From positions 587,709 through 645,908 of the forward strand of contig NTXX01000011.1 in NCBI GenBank assembly GCA_002559145.1: a stretch of DNA of 58,200 nucleotides. Reading direction: 5' to 3'. The DNA comes from Bacillus sp. AFS006103. GTDB lineage: Bacteria > Bacillota > Bacilli > Bacillales > Cytobacillaceae. Of the stretch, positions 9,484-18,760 are shown piece by piece. The notes under the pieces were generated by a model. It was given only the letters and a program-made list of their open reading frames with translations. It searched no databases and was not told where the DNA came from. Made by a program: the position numbers and the translations under genes. How positions within the stretch are numbered: the first letter of the stretch is position 1; every line of letters begins with the position of its first letter.

Positions 9484-9496
9484 GGTGCCTGACACC
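9484..9496. repeat. short palindromic repeat, GGTGCCTGACACC copy 2
   Basis: GGTGCCTGACACC is the reverse complement of the GGTGTCAGGCACC element seen at 21036, 26936 and 45145. It lies just after the terminator of the two-component operon. Confidence 0.65.
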
Positions 9497-9643
9497 TATT
9501 TAAATTGTAATAATATTGCCAATATTTACACAGGATGGAATTTAATTTAGTTATATAATTAGAGTAAATCTTCATATTCGGCACGATTGGATGTAAATGT
9601 GGCCGGTTTTTTTGTAATGGATTATGAAGGAGGGGTATAGAAC

Positions 9644-10138
9644 ATGAAATGTTTAATTGTGTATTGCTCATCCCATGGGACTACAGAAAAAGCAGTTAGA
9701 TTTTTAAGTGAAGGTCTTGATGGTAAAGTTTTAACGGTAGATTTGAAGCGGGACAAAGAACAGTTTGATCTGGCTAAATTTGATACCGTTATCATTGGCG
9801 GCTCGATTCATGCAGGGAATATTCAACGGAAAATAAAACAGTTTATTAGAAACAACCTTAATACCCTTTTGGAAAAAAACATCGGCCTTTTTCTTTGCTG
9901 CATGCATGATGGTGAGAGTGCGATCGAGCAATTTAATAACGCCTTTCCACAAGAATTGCGCAAAAATTCCGTCGCCATGGGGTTATTTGGCGGAGAATTT
10001 CTCTTATCAGAAATGAACTTTCTAGAAAAACAAATTGTCAAAAAAGTGAGCGGTGCAACCATCGATCAATCCAATTTAGATTATGAGGCCATCAAGGAAT
10101 TTGCATCCAAATTAAATCATATGAAAAGCCTTGTTTAG
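9644..10138 (+). CDS. flavodoxin-domain protein, HemG-like
   Basis: The protein (164 residues) has a flavodoxin fold: the FMN phosphate loop is CSSHGTTEKA near the N-terminus, followed by DTVIIGGSIHAGNIQ and LFLCCMHDGE. The combination resembles oxygen-independent protoporphyrinogen dehydrogenase HemG and related flavodoxins. No HemG-specific extra loop can be claimed, so the exact electron partner is open. A strong GAAGGAGGGG ribosome binding site precedes the ATG. It has no close operon partner; about 200 bases upstream contain only a terminator, a repeat and a weak hairpin with T-run near 9577-9620. Confidence 0.78.
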   Translation: MKCLIVYCSSHGTTEKAVRFLSEGLDGKVLTVDLKRDKEQFDLAKFDTVIIGGSIHAGNIQRKIKQFIRNNLNTLLEKNIGLFLCCMHDGESAIEQFNNAFPQELRKNSVAMGLFGGEFLLSEMNFLEKQIVKKVSGATIDQSNLDYEAIKEFASKLNHMKSLV

Positions 10139-10206
10139 TTTTTATATTGTGTTAATGGTGATTATCTGCTCATCTCTATTCTGAAAGAAGAAATGAGTGA
10201 TATTTG

Positions 10207-11043
10207 ATGGACTCTAAAATGAAATCCTCTTATCTAATGACATTTATTATCGTTATGCTAACGTCAATTGCTGCAGCAGGTGGCCTTTTTATTGACGAAT
10301 TGTATAAGGATACCAACAGTTTTGCTTTGAGTGCATGGTATGCCAATGATATTATTTTACTCACTGTCGGGTTGCCGCTTTTGATTGCAGCATTGGTCCT
10401 ATCGATAAGGGGTTCTCTTAGAGGACAGTTAGTTTGGTTAGGAATGCTTAATTTTACGATCTATAATTATTCTTACTATCTTTTTGGTGCTGCATTAAAC
10501 TCTTTTTTTCTGATTTATGCCGCCTTGTTCGCTTTGTCGATGTATTCACTTATTTTCGGTTTAGTTTTTTTAGATTACAACAAAATTGAGAAGTCATTTA
10601 AGAAGAAAACGCCTGTAAAAGGGATTTGCATTTTTATGATCCTATTAGCAGTCACCCTAGGGGGAGCATGGATTGCCCAGTGGGTAAATTTTGTTCTTAC
10701 CGGTAATCCCCCACAAATTATGATTAATTTACATGCGACCAACAACCTGGTTGCCACATTAGATTTAACATTCGTGGTTCCGTTATGCATTGTGGCAGCC
10801 TATTACCTTTGGATCCGGAAGCCTGTTGGGTATGTTCTAACAATCATGTTAAATGTTAAGGGATTTGTTTATAATCTTATTTTAACTTTTGGTTCCATTG
10901 TCCAAGCACAAGCAGGAATTAAGGGTGCAATGGACTTAGTTCCGTTATGGGTGATTCTGTGTATTGGCTGTTTAAGTTCTTTTGTTATTTTATTAATTAA
11001 TATGAGACCCAATAGTAATAAGATATTAAAAAAGGTTGGCTAA
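10207..11043 (+). CDS. conserved polytopic membrane protein, unknown function
   Basis: This 278-residue protein has about seven hydrophobic helices and no enzyme motif that I recognise. A conserved-looking segment, WLGMLNFTIYNYSYYLFG, lies near residue 80. The start is uncertain: ATG at 10207 directly follows an in-frame TTG and both have only a poor ribosome binding site. It appears to be transcribed alone. Confidence 0.6.
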   Translation: MDSKMKSSYLMTFIIVMLTSIAAAGGLFIDELYKDTNSFALSAWYANDIILLTVGLPLLIAALVLSIRGSLRGQLVWLGMLNFTIYNYSYYLFGAALNSFFLIYAALFALSMYSLIFGLVFLDYNKIEKSFKKKTPVKGICIFMILLAVTLGGAWIAQWVNFVLTGNPPQIMINLHATNNLVATLDLTFVVPLCIVAAYYLWIRKPVGYVLTIMLNVKGFVYNLILTFGSIVQAQAGIKGAMDLVPLWVILCIGCLSSFVILLINMRPNSNKILKKVG

Positions 11044-11239
11044 AATGAACAATAAAAATAAATCATGAGAGCGTTGCTGCTTGTGCAGGACGTTTTTTTG
11101 TGTTCATTTGCAGGCCTTTTATGCTATTTATCGACGAGTTGCCCAATCGGATGGATCTTTTTGTCAAATTTTGCTTATAAAAAAGAGCAAGTTGGATAAT
11201 AATGAAAAAGGTCTTAATACAACAAGGAAGAGGATTCAA

Positions 11240-12271
11240 ATGAAGATTTGGTTTAACAGATGGTTTACAACGGTTTCCCATTACATTGATATGATTCGGG
11301 GCAATGAAGATAACCGGAAATTTATCATATATGGGACACATCCGAACAAAGATGCTCTATATTTACAAAATTGTGATTACGCCTTCGTCGAGCCAGAAAT
11401 ATCTGGTGAGGAATATATTAGTTTTTGTCTTGAATTTTGTAAAAAGCACGGAATTGATATTTTTATCCCACGAAAAGAAAATGTCCTCATTTCAAAAAGG
11501 CTAAGTGAGTTTGAGGCTTTGGGTGTTAAAGTGCTTGTTTGTCCGGATGCAAAGCTTATGGAGACAATGGATAATAAAGCGGATACCTATCAAATTTTTT
11601 CAAATGGGGCAGCCAATTCTCTCCTACCGGATTATTATGTTGTCAATAAAATTGATGATTTTAAGATGGCATATAGAAAACTTAAGGAAAAAGGCCATAC
11701 GGTTTGTTTTAAACCGGTGATAGGGGAAGGTGCCAACGGATTTCGGGTCATAATCGACCAAATCGTTTCGATTGAACAGTTTTTCAATCATGGAATTGGT
11801 TTTCGTATTCCCTATGCCCATGCCTGTGAAATTTTGAGTCAGCAAGATACATTTCCTGATTTAATGGTGTTGGAATACCTCGAAGGAAGAGAATATAGTA
11901 TTGATTGCTTATCTTCCCATGAAAAATTGTATGCTGCGATTCCTCGGATGAAGGGGGATGGAAGAGTGAGGGAACTTGTGGAACAGGCAGAACTCATTAA
12001 ATTAGCTCACGATTTTCATCAGGAGTTTAAATTGCCATATATATTTAATATTCAGGTAAAATACAACAGCCATGGTGTTCCAAAATTATTGGAAGTTAAT
12101 CCGCGAATGAGTGGTGGAATGCATATTAGCTGTTTGTCAGGGATTAACATTCCGTACCAGGCCATTAAGATATTAATTGGCGAAGAGGTAGAGCTGGTCA
12201 AGCCAAGGTTTGGCATCCGGGCAAGTCATATTGAAAAAGAAATGATTCTGAAATATGGGGATATTAGTTAA
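11240..12271 (+). CDS. ATP-grasp domain protein (carbamoyl-phosphate-synthase-like)
   Basis: The 343-residue protein has an ATP-grasp fold: a pre-ATP-grasp region, the phosphate-binding segment CFKPVIGEGANGFRVI, and the metal-binding end KLLEVNPRMSGGMHIS. ATP-grasp enzymes join a carboxylate to an amine or thiol through an acyl-phosphate, often making peptides or modified metabolites. The substrate is unknown. The ATG at 11240 is preceded by GGAAGAGG; the reading frame is open for another 159 bases upstream, but that part has no ribosome binding site and no recognisable domain. It stands alone, which is unusual for biosynthetic ATP-grasp ligases. Confidence 0.8.
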   Translation: MKIWFNRWFTTVSHYIDMIRGNEDNRKFIIYGTHPNKDALYLQNCDYAFVEPEISGEEYISFCLEFCKKHGIDIFIPRKENVLISKRLSEFEALGVKVLVCPDAKLMETMDNKADTYQIFSNGAANSLLPDYYVVNKIDDFKMAYRKLKEKGHTVCFKPVIGEGANGFRVIIDQIVSIEQFFNHGIGFRIPYAHACEILSQQDTFPDLMVLEYLEGREYSIDCLSSHEKLYAAIPRMKGDGRVRELVEQAELIKLAHDFHQEFKLPYIFNIQVKYNSHGVPKLLEVNPRMSGGMHISCLSGINIPYQAIKILIGEEVELVKPRFGIRASHIEKEMILKYGDIS

Positions 12272-12287
12272 GTAAATTTTTTGATTA

Positions 12288-12339
12288 AAAAAAGAGCAGG
12301 TTGGTATTTATCTAACGGGTTCTCTTGATGGGGACAAAA
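12288..12339. repeat. left arm of a ~50-bp inverted repeat
   Basis: The segment from AAAAGAGCAGG to GGGGACAAA reappears in inverted orientation at 13351-13399. The cores CTAACGGGTTCTCTT and the ends AAAAGAGC and GGGGACAAA are identical. The 9-base middle reads GTATTTATC here and GATAAATAC in the other arm after reversal, so that block is itself flipped. Confidence 0.8.
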
Positions 12340-12364
12340 TAGTAAAATAACATATAAAATAGCA

Positions 12365-12397
12365 GACCTATCAGTATCATTTGATAGGTCATTTTTT
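12365..12397 (+). terminator. terminator downstream of the ATP-grasp gene
   Basis: GACCTATCA pairs with TGATAGGTC across an 8-base loop and is followed by ATTTTTT. Confidence 0.8.
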
Positions 12398-12565
12398 ATT
12401 GATATAGAGCCACTTGTTTAGAAAAGGTGACAAAAGCAGCACTAAAAATAGCATGATGGTGACAGTGTATAATAGCCATTGTACACTAGATTTAATGTGC
12501 GATTTTATTGGCTAAAATATATTCTAAAAAGTGTGCTATTTTTCCTGAATAAAGGAGGCTTTATT

Positions 12566-12736
12566 ATGCGATTTATGGTGCCAAAGGATAAAAATTTTAA
12601 AAAAGCGGATTGGGAAGTACCTCAAAAGATAATAGATTTGGTCAAGGCATATTCCGAATACACGGATTACACCGAAAATGAGATTGTGGAGTATTATTTA
12701 AGCCAAATTCAAGAAGATGAACGGTTCCGTAATTAG
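12566..12736 (+). CDS. small acidic protein, unknown function
   Basis: The 56-residue product has no recognised domain. Residues 15-45 (WEVPQKIIDLVKAYSEY and following) look helical, which would be compatible with a small ribbon-helix-helix-like or adaptor protein, but that is speculation. The ATG at 12566 has an excellent AAAGGAGG site 8 bases upstream, which rules out a longer in-frame version. A TATAAT and an AGTGTA...TACACT inverted repeat lie about 80-100 bases upstream at 12464-12487. It is inside the stretch bracketed by the long inverted repeat. Confidence 0.6.
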   Translation: MRFMVPKDKNFKKADWEVPQKIIDLVKAYSEYTDYTENEIVEYYLSQIQEDERFRN

Positions 12737-12812
12737 GCTATGAATAAGCGGAATAACAGAAACTATTGAAATTATTAGAGATGGAAGAACCTCAAAACGG
12801 AGGAAATGCCAG

Positions 12813-12917
12813 TTGAGCAAATTAAAACATTATGATAAGCAAAAAATGACTCCTGCACAGCATTTAGGTATTACAGATAAAAGGTTTAAAATAGAGGATA
12901 TATTATATCTAAGATAA
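12813..12917 (+). CDS. possible 34-residue peptide or gene remnant
   Basis: A TTG start at 12813 follows ACGGAGGAAA by a suitable distance and opens a 34-codon frame with DKQKMTPAQHLGITDKRF. The frame stays open upstream through a further basic segment (IIRDGRTSKRR), so this may be the end of a decayed larger gene and not a true peptide. No family was recognised. Confidence 0.3.
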   Translation: MSKLKHYDKQKMTPAQHLGITDKRFKIEDILYLR

Positions 12918-12952
12918 ATAATATGGTAAAATAATGAAAGGGGGGAAATAAA

Positions 12953-13225
12953 ATGTCAGAAAAAAATCAAACAAACAATAGTTCAGTAATTTCTTTAACA
13001 GTCGGTATTTTATCATTATTTATTCCTTTTATTGGTTTTATCTTAGGTATTATTGGAATAGTATTTTCAAGAAAAGCTGTAAAACAGATTAATCAAACAA
13101 ATGAAAATGGTAAAGGATTAGCAACAGCAGGTTTAATTTGTAGTATTGTAGGAATTATTCTTCAGCTATTAATGATACTGGGGTATGTTGCCTTTTTCGC
13201 GGTATCCAGTAGTATAACCAACTAA
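12953..13225 (+). CDS. DUF4190-type small membrane protein
   Basis: The 90-residue protein has a polar N-terminus (about 1-12) and two glycine-rich hydrophobic helices separated by a basic loop with FSRKAVKQI, followed by GKGLATAGLICSIVGII. This is the layout of the DUF4190 domain found in many Gram-positive membrane proteins, whose function is unknown. GAAAGGGGGG precedes the ATG. It lies within the inverted-repeat-bracketed stretch. Confidence 0.75.
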   Translation: MSEKNQTNNSSVISLTVGILSLFIPFIGFILGIIGIVFSRKAVKQINQTNENGKGLATAGLICSIVGIILQLLMILGYVAFFAVSSSITN

Positions 13226-13249
13226 AACAGGCGGTTAAAATAAATAGCT

Positions 13250-13277
13250 AAAAAAGAGCACATTTAGTGCTCTTTTT
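13250..13277 (+). terminator. terminator after the DUF4190 gene
   Basis: AAAAAGAGCAC pairs with GTGCTCTTTTT around ATTTA and ends in a T-run. Confidence 0.88.
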
Positions 13278-13350
13278 ATTTGTAGTTAATTGCTATTTTA
13301 TCTGTGATTAGTATCTCGGACTTAATGCGTTTTTTAATGTGATTTAAACT

Positions 13351-13399
13351 TTTGTCCCCCTGAAGAGAACCCGTTAGTATTTATCCGACCCGCTCTTTT
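13351..13399. repeat. right arm of the ~50-bp inverted repeat
   Basis: This is the inverted partner of 12288-12339, running from TTTGTCCCC to GCTCTTTT. The two arms are about 1.0 kb apart and enclose two small genes and a terminator at each side. Confidence 0.8.
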
Positions 13400-13406
13400 C
13401 CTATTT

Positions 13407-13781
13407 TTATTTATAAAAAACTTTATCGACGTTATATTTTGCCTGTAATGTATTGATGATATAAGTTTCGTAAATTTCTCTTTCCACTGGATCTTCCACA
13501 ACACATACGGCAATCCGATAAACTTCATCGCGATGTAACTTAATTGGTGAAACGGAATCTTCAAAATGTTTCTTTACGCGCGGGCGCAATTTCCTTGCTT
13601 TACCTACAAATAAAAGTTCATCATTTGCGTTTGAAAATAAAATAATTCCGCCTTTGTCTCTGGGGATTTTATTATAATCAGTAAATCCATAAAGGCTGCT
13701 TATTGGTGCCTCCACTTTTTCTCCAACTTGATTTTTCTTGGTAATCACTATATCAGGATTAGGTATTTCAATTTTTATCAT
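13407..13781 (-). CDS. GIY-YIG nuclease-domain protein (excinuclease-like, YurQ-type)
   Basis: The 124-residue protein contains a degenerate GIY-YIG layout: a GGIILFSNANDELLFVGKA segment followed by an RPRVKKHF region and a Glu-containing PVEREIYETYIIN, as in the N-terminal nuclease of UvrC and the short Bacillus YurQ-like proteins. UvrC itself makes the 3' incision in nucleotide excision repair; short stand-alone relatives are uncharacterised. AAGGAG precedes the ATG. It is transcribed convergently with the DUF4190 gene and starts just beyond the right arm of the inverted repeat. Confidence 0.72.
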   Translation of the reverse strand: MIKIEIPNPDIVITKKNQVGEKVEAPISSLYGFTDYNKIPRDKGGIILFSNANDELLFVGKARKLRPRVKKHFEDSVSPIKLHRDEVYRIAVCVVEDPVEREIYETYIINTLQAKYNVDKVFYK

Positions 13782-14058
13782 TAAGAAAATCGCTCCTTGC
13801 TTAAAATAAACGGTGTCCCCGTTTTGCTAACAGTTCATTATAGCACAAACTATCATCATTTATTGTTGACTTTCTTATTTTAACCATTTTTCATTACTCA
13901 AAACCGGTGAAGACTAACTCTTTGAATATAATGTGTGTAAATAATGGTAGAAAATTATTCCTACTAAGTAAAATAATCTTTCGTTGGGTTCGATTTTTAG
14001 TAACTTTCTATTTATAATAGAAGGTGACATAAAAATTTAAGAGTGAAAGGGTGTTTTT

Positions 14059-14640
14059 ATGGCTATTTCATTGTCTAAAGGTCAAAAGGTTGATTTAACG
14101 AAAACAAATCCTGGTTTATCGAAAGTGGTAGTAGGTCTAGGCTGGGATACCAATCGTTATGATGGTGGAAATGATTTCGATTTAGATGCAAGTATTTTCT
14201 TATTAGGTGCTAATGGAAAAGTAACCTCTGAAAAAGATTTTGTGTTTTACAACCAGCTTGAAGGCGGAAATGGTTCCGTGGTACATACAGGTGATAACCG
14301 TACAGGAGCAGGTGACGGCGATGATGAGCAAGTAAAAGTAAATCTTAGCGCTGTTCCCGCTCAAGTGGAGAAAATTTCTTTTGTTATTACGATTCATGAT
14401 GGAGAAGCGCGCGGTCAGAATTTTGGACAGGTATCCAATGCATTCTGCCGCATCGTAAATGAAGAAACTAACCAGGAAATCATTCGTTATGATTTAGGGG
14501 AGGACTTCTCGATTGAAACTGCCATCGTTGTAGGAGAATTATACCGTCATAATGGCGAGTGGAAATTCTCTGCCGTCGGCTCGGGTTATCAAGGCGGATT
14601 GGCACGCATCGCAACAGACTTCGGCCTAAACGTTGGCTAA
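14059..14640 (+). CDS. TerD-family stress protein (YceD/GSP16U-like)
   Basis: The protein is 193 residues long, the usual size of Bacillus YceD. It carries the calcium-binding TerD signatures [16 protein letters not shown] and later DGDDEQV. TerD-domain proteins are cytoplasmic and linked to envelope, phage, tellurite and general stress; the reaction is unknown. In B. subtilis the family members form a multi-gene operon, whereas this copy stands alone with its own terminator. A TATAAT-like element lies near 14013-14018, upstream of a GTGAAAGGG ribosome binding site. Confidence 0.9.
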   Translation: MAISLSKGQKVDLTKTNPGLSKVVVGLGWDTNRYDGGNDFDLDASIFLLGANGKVTSEKDFVFYNQLEGGNGSVVHTGDNRTGAGDGDDEQVKVNLSAVPAQVEKISFVITIHDGEARGQNFGQVSNAFCRIVNEETNQEIIRYDLGEDFSIETAIVVGELYRHNGEWKFSAVGSGYQGGLARIATDFGLNVG

Positions 14641-14652
14641 GATGTTGAAGAC

Positions 14653-14697
14653 AAAAAGGACAAAAAGGTCGACTGACCATTTTGTCCTTTTTTTTTT
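14653..14697 (+). terminator. terminator after the TerD-family gene
   Basis: AAAAAGGACAAAAAGGTC pairs with GACCATTTTGTCCTTTTT (with one mismatch) and runs into ten T residues. Confidence 0.92.
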
Positions 14698-14783
14698 GTT
14701 TAAGATTATCTAAATGGACAGGGTTTTGGGTTTCAGGTATGGTGGAGATAACTATTTTATTTTGATTTGAGGATGGATTTAAA

Positions 14784-15179
14784 ATGAAAATTTTGTTTAA
14801 AGCACAGGTTCTCGCGATTATTCTAGCAATCATTTGGGTTGTATGTCTCAATATATTAGCTTTCTTCGATCAGCCGGAACGTGCTCTTCAATACATCAAT
14901 TGGTTTGTTTACGGATTGGCTGTGTTGCTAGCAATCATTTCTTTTCTATTGACCAAAAGTATAATCGGTCATAATTGGCTGGCTGTTCCTTTAGTGCTCA
15001 TCCCTTATCTTATCATTTACTCACCTGTATTTAAGGGAATTATGTTAAGTTTGGTTAATGAAAGCTTCGGAATGATCATCAATTTCCTGGCGATATCCAC
15101 AGGAACTATTTATTTAATGGCTATTTTGATCAGCATGATTTTCGGGATAATTTTCTCCAATCGGCAAAAAAAGCTATAG
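14784..15179 (+). CDS. small polytopic membrane protein, unknown function
   Basis: The 131-residue product has four hydrophobic helices and a short basic C-terminus (NRQKKL). No conserved motif was recognised. GAGGAT lies 8-10 bases before the ATG. It could be cotranscribed with the following regulator gene 71 bases downstream. Confidence 0.6.
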   Translation: MKILFKAQVLAIILAIIWVVCLNILAFFDQPERALQYINWFVYGLAVLLAIISFLLTKSIIGHNWLAVPLVLIPYLIIYSPVFKGIMLSLVNESFGMIINFLAISTGTIYLMAILISMIFGIIFSNRQKKL

Positions 15180-15250
15180 TATCGACAGCAAAGAGATAAG
15201 AATAAACTGGATCTTTTTATAAGAAATGGGAAAGAAAGTGGGGCAGTACG

Positions 15251-16759
15251 ATGGAAGGAAAGTGGCTGATAGCCGATCGCGATTTAAATGAACGTGAGGG
15301 ATTAAAATGGCTGTTAAAAACGTCTTCAATCCCTGTCACAAATATAGGATTGGCTTCTAATTACCGAGAATTTGTCGTTAGATTTGAACAAGAAAGGTCG
15401 GACGTTGTCTTAATCGAACTTGATATGATCTCTAAGGAGGATTGGTCAACTTTCCGTGACTTAATTCACATCTATAATCCGGTATTACTGTTAACTTCCG
15501 CAGAGGGAACCTTTGAAAAAGCTCGTCTCGCCATTGACATGCAAGCGTTAGATTTAATGATTAAACCTTTAGCGCCGACTAAGGTTACATCTGCTTTCCA
15601 TAAAGCCTCAAGAAAACTTGGAACAAAAAATCCAGCAGACGGATTGCTCATTCCCAATACATATAAGGACATATCATATGAAGCGTTATTTATTTCGCAA
15701 TCTTCTGATTCAGCAAATTTTCATATCGCGGCTTTTCAAACGGAAAGTAACGAAAAAATAAAATCATTGCATTCTTTCTTAAAAGAATTTCCTTTCAAGG
15801 GAGTCCAGGGTATTTTTGCAATGGACGATATGGTCGTGAGTATGTTTAAGGAAACAGGTCATCATTTATCAGAGCAGTGTCAAAAGGCAATGAGAAAATG
15901 GGAGGAGGAATTCTCTGACCCGCTTGCCATCGTTGTCCATAAAGGTAATTCTGCGGAAATGAGTTTGAATCAAAAATACCTCCAGACCCGAAAAATGCTG
16001 GATTTCACCTATTATAAAGGCTATCGCCAAGTAGTTGAATTCGAACAATCTCCCGAATGGATTCATATTGACCCTTTTTTAGCACCTCCAGAACAAAGAG
16101 TATGGGTCGACATGCTAACCAACGCCGATTTAGAAAAAATAAAGAAGTGGCTATACGAGGAATTTTTGCAATTACAAGAACCATTTCCGGATCCAGGATT
16201 AGTAAGAATTCAGCTTACGAGTATTCTCGCCCAGGTGAGAAGATTTATGAAGACCAATAACTTAGACGAGAGCCAAAGCTATGAACTGGAGTACCGCTAT
16301 ATTTTCAATTCAATTTTGTACGACAAGGTTCTTTACCGTACGGTTCAAAATTTCATCTTATTTATCCAAAAATTGTTTATAGGTGCCGCGAATAGTACCA
16401 GACATAAACAAGATCCGATTGAACGCGGCATATCCTTTATGGAGACTCATTTTTCCAATAGTTCACTTAGGCTCGAAGATGTGGCCCTGTATGTTGACCG
16501 AAATCCTTCCTATTTCAGCCATATGATAAATACTAAAACCGGTTCAAGCTTTACAGAATTATTGACGGCAATAAGAATGAAGGAAGCAAAACGCTTACTG
16601 ATTGAAACGTACAAATCAATTAATGAAATTTCAAACCTTACAGGCTATCAAAATTCTAATTATTTTAGCCGGATGTTTAAGGAATTAACAGGTACTTCTC
16701 CAAGAGAATTTCGCATGAATAAAGTGAAAATGTTTAAAAGCGAGAAGGAGACCGACTGA
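15251..16759 (+). CDS. AraC-type regulator with degenerate receiver domain
   Basis: The 502-residue protein begins with a receiver-like domain (about 1-120), has a middle region of about 260 residues without a known motif, and ends with two AraC-type helix-turn-helix units (about 395-490; LEDVALYVDRNPSYFSHMI and INEISNLTGYQNSNYFSRMF). Overall it resembles YesN-type regulators, which control sugar or polysaccharide genes. In the receiver the usual phospho-acceptor Asp is replaced by Glu56 (VVLIELDM) and one of the paired acidic residues by Arg (ADRDL), while the switch Thr/Ser and the Lys of MIKPL remain. It may act without phosphorylation. No cognate kinase is adjacent. The hut genes downstream are possible but unproven targets. 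Confidence 0.85.
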   Translation: MEGKWLIADRDLNEREGLKWLLKTSSIPVTNIGLASNYREFVVRFEQERSDVVLIELDMISKEDWSTFRDLIHIYNPVLLLTSAEGTFEKARLAIDMQALDLMIKPLAPTKVTSAFHKASRKLGTKNPADGLLIPNTYKDISYEALFISQSSDSANFHIAAFQTESNEKIKSLHSFLKEFPFKGVQGIFAMDDMVVSMFKETGHHLSEQCQKAMRKWEEEFSDPLAIVVHKGNSAEMSLNQKYLQTRKMLDFTYYKGYRQVVEFEQSPEWIHIDPFLAPPEQRVWVDMLTNADLEKIKKWLYEEFLQLQEPFPDPGLVRIQLTSILAQVRRFMKTNNLDESQSYELEYRYIFNSILYDKVLYRTVQNFILFIQKLFIGAANSTRHKQDPIERGISFMETHFSNSSLRLEDVALYVDRNPSYFSHMINTKTGSSFTELLTAIRMKEAKRLLIETYKSINEISNLTGYQNSNYFSRMFKELTGTSPREFRMNKVKMFKSEKETD

Positions 16760-17065
16760 TATTTGTTCATTTTTTTGGGGAGATGTGGTGAAAAATAAAA
16801 GACAGTAATTATTAATCCTTTGTTTGTGTTCGTTTAAATAATGCAGATAGTCGACCCTTCAGGAAGTGATTGGGTCATTTTTTTAAAATCTAACCTAAAA
16901 ATAATACCATTTTTATAAATATATTATAGTTAACAAGACGAGTTATCTAAAAAAATCACAATAGAACTAAAAATATTTTCTATTTTCTAAGGTTCGATTT
17001 GTTTTTTTCAGAAGATTTTACTTTTATAATAATAGTAGATTAGTAAAGAAAAGGGAGTGGAATCG
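16760..17065 (+). promoter_or_regulatory. intergenic region upstream of hutU: weak terminator and promoter
   Basis: A small hairpin (GACCC/GGGTC at 16853-16876) followed by ATTTTTTT may end the AraC-type gene. A perfect TATAAT at 17025-17030 lies 35 bases before hutU, with only a poor T-rich -35 at 17 bases spacing. Just after it the sequence has several NAG triplets (ATAGTAGATTAG), the kind of unit bound by HutP RNA-binding protein, but no hutP gene or anti-terminator structure is seen here. Confidence 0.4.
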
Positions 17066-18739
17066 ATGGAAACAAACACGGCAAAATCTAGAGTTATTAA
17101 AAATTATAAGGGAACTGAATTACATGCAAAAGGCTGGATTCAGGAGGCGGCACTGCGCATGCTGATGAATAATCTGGATCAAGAGGTGGCTGAAAGACCC
17201 GAGGATTTAGTCGTTTATGGTGGAATTGGTAAGGCTGCTCGTAACTGGGAGTCCTATGATGCGATCGTGAAAACGCTCCTTGAATTGGAGAATGACGAAA
17301 CGTTAATGATTCAATCCGGTAAGCCAGTGGCTGTTTGGAAATCTCATAAGGATGCACCACGCGTGTTGCTTGCCAACTCCAACCTGGTTCCGGCATGGGC
17401 GAATTGGGAACATTTCCATGAGTTAGATAAAAAGGGCTTGATGATGTATGGGCAAATGACGGCAGGCAGTTGGATTTATATCGGAAGCCAAGGAATTGTC
17501 CAAGGAACGTATGAAACGTTTGCCGAGCTTGCCCGTCAGGAATTCGGAGGAACATTAAAACACACGATCACTTTAACAGCAGGACTTGGAGGCATGGGTG
17601 GTGCACAGCCTTTATCGGTAACAATGAACGATGGGGTATGTATCGCCATCGATGTGGATGAAACAAGAATCGATCGTCGGATTGAAACCGCTTACCTTGA
17701 TGTAAAAACAAATGATCTTGAGGAAGCATTAAAAATGGCACATGAAGCGAAGATCGCAGGTAAAGCATTATCGATTGGGTTATTAGGTAATGCCGCAGAA
17801 ATTTTACCAATCATGATTGAAAAAGGATTTAATCCGGATGTTTTAACGGATCAAACTTCTGCACACGACCCGCTAAATGGCTATGTTCCAATTGGTTTTA
17901 CTTTAGAACAAGCGTCTGCCTTACGAAAAGAAAATCCTACTAAGTATGTAGAACTTTCAAAACAAAGCATGGCGGTACATGTGAAGGCAATGCTTACAAT
18001 GCAACAAAAAGGGGCGGTAACGTTTGACTACGGTAACAACATTCGTCAAGTAGCGAAGGATGAAGGGGTGGAAAATGCCTTTGATTTCCCAGGTTTCGTT
18101 CCCGCCTATATCCGTCCATTATTCTGCGAAGGGAAAGGTCCTTTCCGCTGGGCAGCACTTTCTGGTGATCCTGAGGATATTCGTAAAATTGATGAGGCCC
18201 TGCTTCGTGAATTCAAAGATGATGAACATCTCTGCAAATGGGTAAAAATGGCTCAAGAAAAAATCAGCTTTCAAGGCCTCCCTGCCCGGATTTGCTGGCT
18301 AGGCTATGGTGATCGGGCCCGTTTTGGTAAAGTGATCAATGATATGGTTGCGTCGGGAGAAGTATCGGCACCAATCGTTATTGGCCGTGATCACTTAGAT
18401 GCCGGTTCAGTAGCATCACCAAATCGTGAGACAGAAGCAATGAGAGATGGCAGCGATGCAGTTTCTGACTGGCCGATTTTAAATGCGATGATTAATGCTG
18501 TTGGCGGAGCAAGCTGGGTTTCATTACATCACGGCGGCGGGGTTGGCATGGGTTACTCTCAACATTCCGGTATGGTAATTGTTGCAGATGGTACAAAGGA
18601 TGCGGAAGTGCGTCTTGAGCGGGTATTAACCACGGATCCTGGAATGGGTGTGGTTCGTCATGCGGATGCAGGCTATGAACTTGCGATTAAAACAGCAAAA
18701 GAGAAGGGCATCAAAATGCCAATGCTTAAGCAAGACTAA
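17066..18739 (+). CDS. hutU: urocanate hydratase
   Basis: The 557-residue protein has the length and motifs of urocanase: [30 protein letters not shown], the NAD-binding [13 protein letters not shown] and the active-site region [14 protein letters not shown] with its Cys. It hydrates urocanate to imidazolonepropionate, the second step of histidine degradation, using tightly bound NAD. AAGGGAG ends 8 bases before the ATG at 17066; a GTG 9 bases earlier is too near the site. It is first in a hutU-hutI-hutG operon. The usual first gene, hutH (histidase), is not in the window, so urocanate may be taken up directly or hutH is elsewhere. Confidence 0.97.
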   Translation: METNTAKSRVIKNYKGTELHAKGWIQEAALRMLMNNLDQEVAERPEDLVVYGGIGKAARNWESYDAIVKTLLELENDETLMIQSGKPVAVWKSHKDAPRVLLANSNLVPAWANWEHFHELDKKGLMMYGQMTAGSWIYIGSQGIVQGTYETFAELARQEFGGTLKHTITLTAGLGGMGGAQPLSVTMNDGVCIAIDVDETRIDRRIETAYLDVKTNDLEEALKMAHEAKIAGKALSIGLLGNAAEILPIMIEKGFNPDVLTDQTSAHDPLNGYVPIGFTLEQASALRKENPTKYVELSKQSMAVHVKAMLTMQQKGAVTFDYGNNIRQVAKDEGVENAFDFPGFVPAYIRPLFCEGKGPFRWAALSGDPEDIRKIDEALLREFKDDEHLCKWVKMAQEKISFQGLPARICWLGYGDRARFGKVINDMVASGEVSAPIVIGRDHLDAGSVASPNRETEAMRDGSDAVSDWPILNAMINAVGGASWVSLHHGGGVGMGYSQHSGMVIVADGTKDAEVRLERVLTTDPGMGVVRHADAGYELAIKTAKEKGIKMPMLKQD

Positions 18740-18760
18740 GACAAAGAGGATGGTAGATGA

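Noticed and set aside
11081..11239. N-terminal extension of the ATP-grasp protein
   Set aside because: No ribosome binding site and no family similarity; the ATG at 11240 has GGAAGAGG upstream.
12288..13399. An insertion sequence or transposon
   Set aside because: No transposase or recombinase gene is inside, and flanking target-site duplications were not found.
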